Shown here: positions 8,059-14,883 of the stretch, piece after piece
Numbering within the stretch: position 1 is the stretch's first letter
Layout: each line of letters starts with the position of its first letter
Source: Pelomonas asaccharophilus_A
GTDB lineage: Bacteria; Pseudomonadota; Gammaproteobacteria; Burkholderiales; Burkholderiaceae_C
Reading direction: 5' to 3'
Length of the DNA stretch: 64,000 nt
Assembly: GCF_031458115.1 (NCBI RefSeq)
Contig: NZ_JAVDXV010000003.1
Location: forward strand, 186,001-250,000
Notes under the pieces: model-generated
The model's database searches: none
What the model was told of the DNA's origin: nothing
The model's input: the letters and a program-made list of their open reading frames with translations, nothing else
Position numbers and translations under genes: made by a program

Positions 8059-9423
8059 TCAGGCATCGGCGGCCATGGACTCCCGGTGCGGTTCGGCGCT
8101 TTGCACTTTGCGTTTCGGCTTTGCGGCGGGCTTGGCCGCAGCGTAACCCTGTGCAGACTCCCGGCGCTTACGCGTGACTTCGCGCCACAGATCGTGCGCC
8201 TGCTCATCAGCCTCACCCCTCATCCTTGGCGGATTCAAGATGGTGACGGGGCGGTTCAGCATCTTCTTCACCAGATCGCTGTTGCTCGTCTCCACGACCC
8301 CCAAAGGCCGCTTGCCAGAGTGCATGTTCCACGCAGCCTTGATGGCCTGGCCGATGGCGGTGCCCAACCCGACTGGCACTGCATTTCCGATCTGGCGATA
8401 GCGGCTCGAAACCGTGCCTGCGAATTTCCAGGTGTCGGGGAACTGTTGGATGCGGGCGTATTCCTTGATGCTGAGGGGACGTAAGGCCACGGGATGGCAG
8501 AGCATCGTGGCGCGGAAGTAGGGCTGGGTCGGTAGCGCCGGCGAAGGCTTGTCCCAAGCGAGCCGCCGGAAGAAGCCACAGCGGCCGCCCCAGGACACAT
8601 AGGCGCCCCCGAGGGCCTCCTCCTGCATCTCTTGGGGCAGGTTCCTCCAATTGCCGCCTTCAGGCACATGGATGAGGTACTTCGCTTCGGTCTCCCGCAG
8701 CGGATAGCCTTCGGGGTTGGTTTCGGTGAAGCGGCCGATCGCCTGCCGGACCGTCGTCCACGGCGCAAGGCCGCCTTCACCATCTTTGCTGTGTGTCGGC
8801 TTAGGGATCGCTATGCCCTTGCCATCGCGCGACCCCAAGAAGATGAGCCGATGGCGCACTTGTGGGGTGCCGTAGTCAGCGGAGTTCAGAAGGTCAAACG
8901 CGACGTAGTAGTTCAAGCCCTTCAGCTCATCGACGATGACCCTGAAAGCCGAACCCAGCTCTTCCTCGGCTTCCAATGGCGGATGGCCAGGTCCGCGTTG
9001 GTCGAGCGGACGGTGCTTCAAAGCGGCCGACAGCATGCCGCGGACGTTCTCCATGGCGAAGAACTTTGGACGCGTCTCGCGGACGATGCGCACGAAGTGG
9101 TTGAAGAGGCTGCCACGGGGGTCAGCCAGCGACCGACGCTGGCCAGCTGTGCTGAAGGACTGGCACGACGGCCCGCCGCAGACCACGAAGTTGCCGCCGG
9201 CCTTTAGGCCGGCCGCCTTCAGGATCTGTTCGGAAGTGACCGTTTCAATACGCTGATGGATCACCGGCAGCGTGGGTTTGTTCTTCTTGATGGTCGCTAC
9301 AGCCTGCGCATCGCACTCGACAGCGAGCACGACTTCGAAGCCCGCATCTTCAAGGCCAAGGTCGAGTCCCATTGCGCCGGAGAACAGCGAGATCACCGGA
9401 ATCTTCGTTTTAGCTTTGCTCAC
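8059..9423 (-). CDS. DNA cytosine-C5 methyltransferase
   Basis: This 454-residue enzyme transfers a methyl group from S-adenosylmethionine to carbon 5 of cytosine. The motifs appear in order: I (SLFSGAMGLDLGLEDAGF), IV (GGPSCQSFS) with catalytic C87, VI (ENV, 125-127), VIII (QVRHRLIFLG), IX (RPLSIKEYARIQQFP) and X (QIGNAVP). Motif IV reads P-S-C-Q where P-P-C-Q is usual; catalytic Cys and Gln are kept. The target-recognition region between VIII and IX sets the site but cannot be read by eye. A basic tail of about 70 residues follows motif X. The GTG start overlaps the stop of the zinc-ribbon gene (GTGA at 9420-9423), so translation is coupled. No partner endonuclease is visible, so it may be an orphan, a protective or a regulatory methylase. 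Confidence 0.9.
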   Translation of the reverse strand: MSKAKTKIPVISLFSGAMGLDLGLEDAGFEVVLAVECDAQAVATIKKNKPTLPVIHQRIETVTSEQILKAAGLKAGGNFVVCGGPSCQSFSTAGQRRSLADPRGSLFNHFVRIVRETRPKFFAMENVRGMLSAALKHRPLDQRGPGHPPLEAEEELGSAFRVIVDELKGLNYYVAFDLLNSADYGTPQVRHRLIFLGSRDGKGIAIPKPTHSKDGEGGLAPWTTVRQAIGRFTETNPEGYPLRETEAKYLIHVPEGGNWRNLPQEMQEEALGGAYVSWGGRCGFFRRLAWDKPSPALPTQPYFRATMLCHPVALRPLSIKEYARIQQFPDTWKFAGTVSSRYRQIGNAVPVGLGTAIGQAIKAAWNMHSGKRPLGVVETSNSDLVKKMLNRPVTILNPPRMRGEADEQAHDLWREVTRKRRESAQGYAAAKPAAKPKRKVQSAEPHRESMAADA

Positions 9424-9638
9424 TTTGCTCGCCCCCGAGCCTCGGCTCGAATTGTTCTCGGCTGCGATGAGGCTGCCGTCGGAGGTGGGACCTGGGCAGC
9501 GGCTGCCCCACGCCGCGGCTTGTCCCAGTACGGGCTTTTGCAGCTTGGGCACACGGTCGGATCTTTGTCCTTCTCGCGAGGAACCCACTCGTGCATGCAG
9601 CGTTCGCATCGGCAGCCCATAAGCAGGACCTTTGCCAT
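9420..9638 (-). CDS. Small zinc-ribbon protein coupled to the methyltransferase
   Basis: This encodes 72 residues with two knuckles, C11-x2-C14 and C30-x2-C33, joined by MHEWVPR and followed by SPYWDKPRR. The pattern is typical of small DNA-binding zinc ribbons often seen on mobile elements. The C-terminal 30 residues are Ala/Pro/Arg-rich and probably disordered. AGGAGG directly before the ATG at 9638 is a near-perfect ribosome site. The stop overlaps the methyltransferase start, so it may assist or regulate that enzyme, for example as an operon repressor or DNA-binding partner; this is inference. The frame is also open upstream into the truncated comM gene. Confidence 0.75.
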   Translation of the reverse strand: MAKVLLMGCRCERCMHEWVPREKDKDPTVCPSCKSPYWDKPRRGAAAAQVPPPTAASSQPRTIRAEARGRAK

Positions 9639-9691
9639 CGCGCCTCCTGATAGTCGACGCCCGACAGTATAGGGCTGCGAGGAGGCCCTTC

Positions 9692-9718
9692 GCGCTATAT
9701 GAGCTTTAGTAATAGCGC
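9692..9718. promoter_or_regulatory. Inverted repeat upstream of the zinc-ribbon gene
   Basis: GCGCTAT and ATAGCGC form a perfect 7-bp inverted repeat with a 13-base spacer, about 55 bases upstream of the zinc-ribbon ATG. A TATACT sequence (minus strand, 9666-9671) lies between it and the gene and could be a -10 box. This looks like an operator, possibly for the zinc-ribbon protein itself. Confidence 0.35.
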
Positions 9719-9765
9719 TGTAATCGGACGGTGAAAGTGACAGACATGAGTAGCCACGCCTAAGA

Positions 9766-10685
9766 GGCAGTTCATCCAAAAACAAGACCCCATGCTGGGC
9801 CAGCGAGATCTCGCCGGGCCGGGGTGGCGAGCCGCCTCCCACCAGCGCCACGCTGGATGCCGAGTGATGCGGGCTGCGCACCGGCCGCTGCCCCCAGCGG
9901 GCGATGTCGAACTGCCCGGCCAGGCTCAGCACTGCGGCGGATTCCAGCGCGGCCTCGTCGTCCAGGGGTGGCAGCAGGCCGGGCAGCCGCTGCGCCAGCA
10001 TGGATTTGCCGGTGCCCGGCGGCCCCACCATCAGGAGCGAATGGCCACCCGCCGCGGCGATCTCCAGCGCCCGCTTCGGTGCGGCCTGGCCCTTGATGTC
10101 GGCCAGGTCGGGCAGGCCGTGGGCGGCGTCGCGCGGCAGCGCGGCGGCGCCCGGCAGGGCTTCACCCTCGGGCTGCAGCGCGGCGACGACGTCCAGCAGG
10201 TGCCGGGCCTGGCGCACGACGAGTCCGTCGACCAGCGCGGCTTCGGCGGCGCTGTCTTCGGGCAGCAGCAGTTCGCGGCCCGTGCCCGCCTGGCGCAAGG
10301 CCAGCGCCATCGCCAGCGCGCCGCGCACCGGTCGCAGTTCGCCCGCCAGCGACAGCTCGCCCGCGCACTCGAAACGGGCCAGCCGCGCCATGTCGATCTG
10401 GCCGTTGGCGGCCAGCAGGCCCAACGCCATCGGCAGGTCGAAGCGGCCACCCTCCTTGGGCAGGTCGGCAGGGGCCAGGTTCACCGTGATGCGCTTGTTG
10501 GCCGGGAACCCCAGTCCGCTGTTGGCCAGCGCGGCGCGCACGCGTTCGCGGGCTTCCTTGACCTCGGTGTCCGCCAGCCCCACGACGGTGAATGACGGCA
10601 GGCCATTGGCCAGGTGCACCTCCACGGTGACCGGCGCGGCGGCGAGGCCATCAAGGGCGCGGGAGTGGACGGTGGCGAGGGACAT
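9766..10685 (-). pseudogene. comM: comM (yifB) Mg-chelatase-like ATPase, 5' part, interrupted by the island
   Basis: ComM/YifB is a AAA+ helicase of about 500 residues that promotes branch migration during natural transformation. The first 306 or so residues are present: the N-terminal domain (SLATVHSRALDG, DLPKEGGRFDLPMALG) and the Walker A motif VGPPGTGKS. Homology stops inside Walker B at VLFLDELP, where intact proteins continue with E-F and the rest of the ATPase. Beyond it the frame encodes unrelated sequence. The remaining 3' portion is not in this window and should lie beyond position 1 if the island is simply inserted. The truncated product lacks sensor and arginine-finger regions, so it should be inactive. 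comM is a known hotspot for island insertion, for example the AbaR islands of Acinetobacter. Confidence 0.85.
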
Positions 10686-10785
10686 GGCGGGCTGGCGGCA
10701 GCGCGGGGTTGGCGCAGCATAGTGCGCCGGCGGCCCCGCTCCTGACGCCGCGTTGACCGGTGCGAAGCCTTCGCCAGCGGTCAAA

Positions 10786-10802
10786 TGCACCTTGTTTGTG
10801 CG
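10786..10802 (+). promoter_or_regulatory. Probable NtrC-binding site
   Basis: TGCACCTTGTTTGTGCG matches the NtrC pattern of GCAC, seven bases, GTGC. It lies about 100 bases upstream of the sigma-54 promoter, the usual enhancer distance. Confidence 0.55.
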
Positions 10803-10894
10803 GAAATGGGATGGTTGAGATCTTTGTTGGTGCGCCTGCTTGCAATTTGGGCGCGCGTGGCCCAGATCCGTGCGGTGCCTACAAGGTGTGACAG

Positions 10895-10911
10895 TTGGCA
10901 CGGAAGCTGCA
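10895..10911 (+). promoter_or_regulatory. Sigma-54 promoter of torF-glnK-amtB
   Basis: TTGGCACGGAAGCTGCA carries the -24 GG and -12 GC elements with the canonical 10-base spacing. It lies about 48 bases upstream of the torF start. Confidence 0.8.
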
Positions 10912-10958
10912 ATGACCCGCCGGACTGTTCCCTCCCCAACTTGAATAGGAGCTCCGCC

Positions 10959-11678
10959 ATGAAGTTTTCCCCCTCGCTGATCGCTTTGGCGCTGTGCACG
11001 GCACTGCCGGCTTTCGCCCAGGAGGCTTCGCCGCTGTCGTTCAACGCCAGCATCGTCAGCGACTACCGCTATCGTGGCATCTCGCAGACGCGCCTGAAGC
11101 CTGCGGTGCAAGGCGGTATCGACTACGCGGCTCCTGGCGGCTTCTACATCGGCACCTGGGCGTCGACGATCAAGTGGATCAAGGATGCGGGCGGCGATGC
11201 CAAGGCCGAGGTTGACGTGTACGGCGGCTGGAAGGGCGAAGTCGCCTCCGGCCTGACGCTGGACGTGGGCCTGCTGCAGTACTACTACCCCAGCAACAAG
11301 CTCCCCACCAGCGCCAACACGCTGGAGATCTACGGCGCGGTGAGCTTCGGCCCCGTGACCGCCAAGTATTCGCACAGCACGACCAACCTGTTCGGCGTGG
11401 CCGACAGCAAGGGCTCGGGTTACTTCGACGTGACGGCCAATTTCGACCTGGGCGACGGCCTGACGCTGACGCCGCACGTGGGCCACCAGACCGTCAAGCA
11501 CAGCTCGGTGGCTTCGTACACCGACTTCTCGCTGACGCTGGCCAAGGACTTCTCGGGCGTGGTGCTGAGCGGCGCCATCGTCGGCACGGACGCCGACAAG
11601 AGCTTCTACGCCAGCCCGGCCAACGGCAAGTTCCTCGGCAAGACCTCGTTCGTCATCGGTCTGAAGAAGACCTTCTAA
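10959..11678 (+). CDS. TorF-family putative outer-membrane porin
   Basis: This 239-residue protein has a signal peptide ending near PAFA-QEA, then alternating beta-strand sequence with the family hallmark SDYRYRGISQT close to the mature N-terminus, ending in an aromatic residue as outer-membrane barrels do. The ATG follows AGGAG at seven bases. It is the first gene of an operon with glnK and amtB behind a sigma-54 promoter, so it is probably induced in nitrogen limitation and may admit a nitrogen source across the outer membrane. The substrate is unknown. The family was first described as conserved proteobacterial proteins without assigned function. Confidence 0.82.
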   Translation: MKFSPSLIALALCTALPAFAQEASPLSFNASIVSDYRYRGISQTRLKPAVQGGIDYAAPGGFYIGTWASTIKWIKDAGGDAKAEVDVYGGWKGEVASGLTLDVGLLQYYYPSNKLPTSANTLEIYGAVSFGPVTAKYSHSTTNLFGVADSKGSGYFDVTANFDLGDGLTLTPHVGHQTVKHSSVASYTDFSLTLAKDFSGVVLSGAIVGTDADKSFYASPANGKFLGKTSFVIGLKKTF

Positions 11679-11697
11679 GCACTCATTGGAGCCGGAC

Positions 11698-12036
11698 ATG
11701 AAATTGATCACTGCCGTCATCAAGCCGTTCAAGCTCGACGAGGTGCGTGAGGCCCTGAGCGCCATCGGCGTGCAAGGCCTGACGGTCACCGAGGTCAAGG
11801 GCTTTGGCCGCCAGAAGGGCCACACCGAGCTGTACCGCGGTGCCGAGTACGTCGTGGACTTCCTGCCCAAGGTCAAGATCGAGGCGGCAGTGAACGACGA
11901 CGTCGTCGAGCGCGTCATCGAGGCCATCGAGTCCTCCGCCCGCACCGGCAAGATCGGTGACGGAAAGATCTTCGTGTCGCCGCTGGATCAGGTTGTACGC
12001 ATCCGCACCGGCGAAACCGGCAATGACGCGCTCTGA
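11698..12036 (+). CDS. glnK: PII nitrogen regulatory protein GlnK
   Basis: This 112-residue protein matches the PII family along its whole length, beginning MKLITAVIKPFKLDEVREAL. The T-loop contains the uridylylation tyrosine Y51 in YRGAEYVVDF, and the family signature near the C-terminus (TGKIGDGKIFV) is intact. PII binds 2-oxoglutarate, ATP and ADP and, when not uridylylated, blocks the ammonium channel. Its position directly before amtB marks it as GlnK rather than GlnB. The start was set at the ATG that gives the canonical N-terminus, preceded by GGAG; an upstream in-frame ATG adds four residues without family similarity. Confidence 0.95.
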   Translation: MKLITAVIKPFKLDEVREALSAIGVQGLTVTEVKGFGRQKGHTELYRGAEYVVDFLPKVKIEAAVNDDVVERVIEAIESSARTGKIGDGKIFVSPLDQVVRIRTGETGNDAL

Positions 12037-12069
12037 GCGTCGCATCACCATCCCGTTGGAGACCCAAAA

Positions 12070-13593
12070 ATGAAGAAACTCCTCGCCGGCCTCGCGCTCG
12101 CCGCCGGCCTGCTCGCGCCCGCCGCTTGGGCGCAGGATGCGGCCTCGGCACCTGCTGCCGTGGCTGCCGCCTCGGCCGCTCCAGCTGTTGACGCCGCCTC
12201 GGCGCCCGCCGCCGCCGCGCCTGCCGAAGCCGCTTCGGCCGCTGCCGCTCCGGCTCCCGTGCCCAACAAGGGCGACACCGCTTGGATGATGCTGTCCACG
12301 CTGCTGGTCATCCTGATGACCATCCCGGGCCTCGCGCTGTTCTACGGCGGCCTGGTGCGCAGCAAGAACATGCTGTCGGTGCTGATGCAGGTGATGGTCG
12401 GCTTCTCGCTGATCGTCGTGCTGTGGTTCCTGTACGGCTACAGCTTCGCGTTCACCGAGGGCAACAAGTTCATCGGCGGCACGGACCGGCTGTTCATGAA
12501 GGGCATCTGGGACAACGCCGCGGGCACCTTCGCCCTGGGCGCGACCTTCAGCAAGGCCACCCCGATGTACGAGATCGTGTTCGCGGCGTTCCAGGCGACC
12601 TTCGCCGGCATCACCGCCTGCCTGATCGTCGGCGCCTTCGCCGAGCGCATCAAGTTCGCCGCCGTGCTGGCCTTCCTGGTGCTGTGGTTCACCTTCAGCT
12701 ACCTGCCGATCGCCCACATGGTCTGGTTCTGGGCGGGCCCGGATGCCTACACGGCCGCTGCCGTCGTCGATGAGACGAATGCCAAGGCCGGCCTGATCTG
12801 GCAGTGGGGCGCGCTGGACTTCGCCGGCGGCACCGTGGTGCACATCAACGCCGCTGTTGCCGGCCTGGTGGGTGCCTACATGGTCGGCAAGCGCGTCGGC
12901 TACGGCAAGGAAGCCTTCACGCCTCACAGCCTGACGCTGACCATGGTCGGTGCCTCGCTGCTGTGGGTGGGCTGGTTCGGCTTCAACGCCGGCTCCGCGC
13001 TGGAAGCCAACGGCTTCGCCGCGCTGGCCTTCATCAACACCTTCGCCGCCACGGCCGCTGCCGTGCTGGCCTGGTGCGTGGGTGAAGCGCTGCTCAAGGG
13101 CAAGGCCTCCATGCTGGGTGCCGCCTCGGGTGCCGTCGCCGGCCTCGTGGCCATCACGCCTGCCGCCGGCAACGTCGGCATCGGTGGCGCGCTGGTCATC
13201 GGCATCGTCGCCGGCTTCGCCTGCCTGTGGGGCGTGTCCGGCCTGAAGAAGCTGCTGGGCGCTGACGACTCGCTGGATGTGTTCGGCGTGCACGGCGTGG
13301 GCGGCATCGTCGGTGCCATCCTGACCGGCGTGTTCAACAGCCCCAACCTGGGCGGCCCGAGCCTCGTCGCCGACTGGACCACCGTCGCGATGGTGGCGCC
13401 GGATGCCTACAGCATCGCCGGCCAGGTCTGGACCCAGACCAAGGCCGTGCTGCTGACCCTGGTCTGGTCGGGCGTCGTCTCCATCGTCGCCTTCAAGCTG
13501 GTGGACCTGACCATCGGCCTGCGCGTGACGGAAGAGGAAGAGCGCGAAGGCCTGGACATCACGTCGCACGGCGAGACCGCGTACCACAAGTGA
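12070..13593 (+). CDS. amtB: Ammonium transporter AmtB
   Basis: This 507-residue protein starts with a signal peptide (cleavage near AWA-QDA), continues with an unusual Ala/Pro-rich stretch of about 45 residues, then the 11-helix Amt core from residue 68. The pore histidines are recognisable in VHINAAVAG and FGVHGVGG, and the Amt signature is intact. It conducts ammonium at low external concentrations and is gated by the GlnK encoded upstream. The Ala-rich periplasmic extension is not needed for the Amt fold and is an oddity of related genera. A strong terminator follows the gene. Confidence 0.95.
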   Translation: MKKLLAGLALAAGLLAPAAWAQDAASAPAAVAAASAAPAVDAASAPAAAAPAEAASAAAAPAPVPNKGDTAWMMLSTLLVILMTIPGLALFYGGLVRSKNMLSVLMQVMVGFSLIVVLWFLYGYSFAFTEGNKFIGGTDRLFMKGIWDNAAGTFALGATFSKATPMYEIVFAAFQATFAGITACLIVGAFAERIKFAAVLAFLVLWFTFSYLPIAHMVWFWAGPDAYTAAAVVDETNAKAGLIWQWGALDFAGGTVVHINAAVAGLVGAYMVGKRVGYGKEAFTPHSLTLTMVGASLLWVGWFGFNAGSALEANGFAALAFINTFAATAAAVLAWCVGEALLKGKASMLGAASGAVAGLVAITPAAGNVGIGGALVIGIVAGFACLWGVSGLKKLLGADDSLDVFGVHGVGGIVGAILTGVFNSPNLGGPSLVADWTTVAMVAPDAYSIAGQVWTQTKAVLLTLVWSGVVSIVAFKLVDLTIGLRVTEEEEREGLDITSHGETAYHK

Positions 13594-13633
13594 TCTGACG
13601 GCAAGGCCGGCTCCGCCCGGCCCTTCGTCACGC

Positions 13634-13660
13634 AAGCCGCCCTCCGGGGCGGCTTTTTCG
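13634..13660 (+). terminator. Rho-independent terminator after amtB
   Basis: AAGCCGCC and GGCGGC form a GC-rich stem closed by a short loop and followed by TTTTT. It ends the torF-glnK-amtB transcript. Confidence 0.9.
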
Positions 13661-13696
13661 TTGGCGGCCGTGAACCGGCCGCTATGCTGGCCCGCC

Positions 13697-14833
13697 ATGG
13701 ATGTGATCACCCTGCTCGTGGCGGTGCTGGTCAACGCGCTGCTGATGAGCCTGGCGCTGGCCGTGGGCGTCGGCATTCGCGCGCGCAGCGGGTTGCAGGC
13801 CTGGCAGTTCATGCTGCTGGGGCAGGCGGCGGGCTTCGGCCTGCTGATCGCGGCCAAACAGACGCTGCCCGTGCTGCTGGCAACGCTGGGCGTCATGGTG
13901 CTGAGCGCGTCGGCGTCGGCGATGACGCTGACGGTCTGCCGCTTCCTCGGCCAGCCCGTGCCGCGGCGCTGGCTGTGCGTCGTGCCGCTGACGCTGGGCG
14001 CCGCGCACTGGGCCGCGCTGCCCGACCAGCCGCTGGCCACGGTGGTCACCAACCTCACCATCAGCCTGCAGATCCTGTGGGCCAGCGGCCTGCTGTTGCG
14101 CGGTGCCGGCCAGGTGCGCTGGCGCTGGCTGTGCGGCGTGGCCGCCGCCGCCAACGCCTTGCTGATGCTGGGCCGCGCCGTGCTGGCCTGGGGCTGGCCC
14201 GAGGCCTATCCGCGCTTCACGGCGCCGCACCCGCTGAACCTGACGCACCTGATGCTGCTGAACGCCAGCCTGGTGCTGGGCACCATGGGCTTCCTGCTGG
14301 CGCACCGGGATGCGGCGGAGCAGGCGCTGGTGCGGCTGGCCTCGCTGGACACGCTGACCGGCCTGCTGAACCGCCGCGAGTGGATGAGCCGGGCCGGCCG
14401 CGCCCTGGGCGTGGCGGGTGGCGCGGCGGACGACGCCACCGTGCTGATGATGTTGGACCTGGACCACTTCAAGCAGATCAACGACCAGCGCGGTCACCCG
14501 GCGGGCGACGAGGTGCTGAAGCTCACCGGCGAGGTGCTGCGCGGCGAGCTGCGCGCCAGCGACCTGGTGGGCCGCTACGGTGGCGAGGAGTTCTGCCTGC
14601 TGCTGCGCCACAGCGACCCGGACGCGTTTGGCCGGCTGGACATGCGCCTGCACCAGACGCTGCGGCGGCGCTGCGAGGCCAGCCTGGGCTTCGCGGTGGA
14701 CTTCAGCGCCGGCGTCGTACGCGTGCAGCCGGGCGAGGCGCTGGCGGCGGCCATTGCGCGGGCCGACGACCAGCTCTACCGCGCCAAGCACGCCGGGCGC
14801 GGGCGTACCTGCAGCGACGACGGCGTCTTGTGA
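13697..14833 (+). CDS. Membrane-bound diguanylate cyclase
   Basis: This 378-residue protein has about six membrane segments in the first 200 residues and a C-terminal GGDEF domain. The active site reads GGEEF, a competent variant, and RASD stands five residues before it, matching the RxxD product-inhibition I-site. It should make cyclic di-GMP from two GTP and be feedback-inhibited. The membrane part is not a named sensor domain that I recognise. The ATG was chosen because the product then begins directly with the first membrane helix. It stands alone between the amtB terminator and gshA. Confidence 0.88.
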   Translation: MDVITLLVAVLVNALLMSLALAVGVGIRARSGLQAWQFMLLGQAAGFGLLIAAKQTLPVLLATLGVMVLSASASAMTLTVCRFLGQPVPRRWLCVVPLTLGAAHWAALPDQPLATVVTNLTISLQILWASGLLLRGAGQVRWRWLCGVAAAANALLMLGRAVLAWGWPEAYPRFTAPHPLNLTHLMLLNASLVLGTMGFLLAHRDAAEQALVRLASLDTLTGLLNRREWMSRAGRALGVAGGAADDATVLMMLDLDHFKQINDQRGHPAGDEVLKLTGEVLRGELRASDLVGRYGGEEFCLLLRHSDPDAFGRLDMRLHQTLRRRCEASLGFAVDFSAGVVRVQPGEALAAAIARADDQLYRAKHAGRGRTCSDDGVL

Positions 14834-14883
14834 TCCGCTCGGGCGTCCCCAACTGCGCCGCCCGACTCTGACATCATTCGGCC

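Noticed and set aside
2926..9638. Assignment to DISARM, Dpd, Dnd/Ssp or BREX
   Set aside because: Only the SNF2 or ParB-like component could match; the defining partner genes (DUF1998, PLD, TGT-like, DndCDE, PglX/PglZ) are absent from the visible part.
9639..9765. Tn7-like transposon end at the comM junction
   Set aside because: A TGTC lies about 20 bases inside the island, but I found no convincing repeated end-binding sites and the homology breaks before it. The other end is not visible.
9420..11951. Minus-strand frame of 843 residues spanning comM and the torF/glnK region
   Set aside because: Only the comM and zinc-ribbon parts have family motifs and start sites. The upstream part is the complement of torF and glnK and reads as low-complexity shadow.
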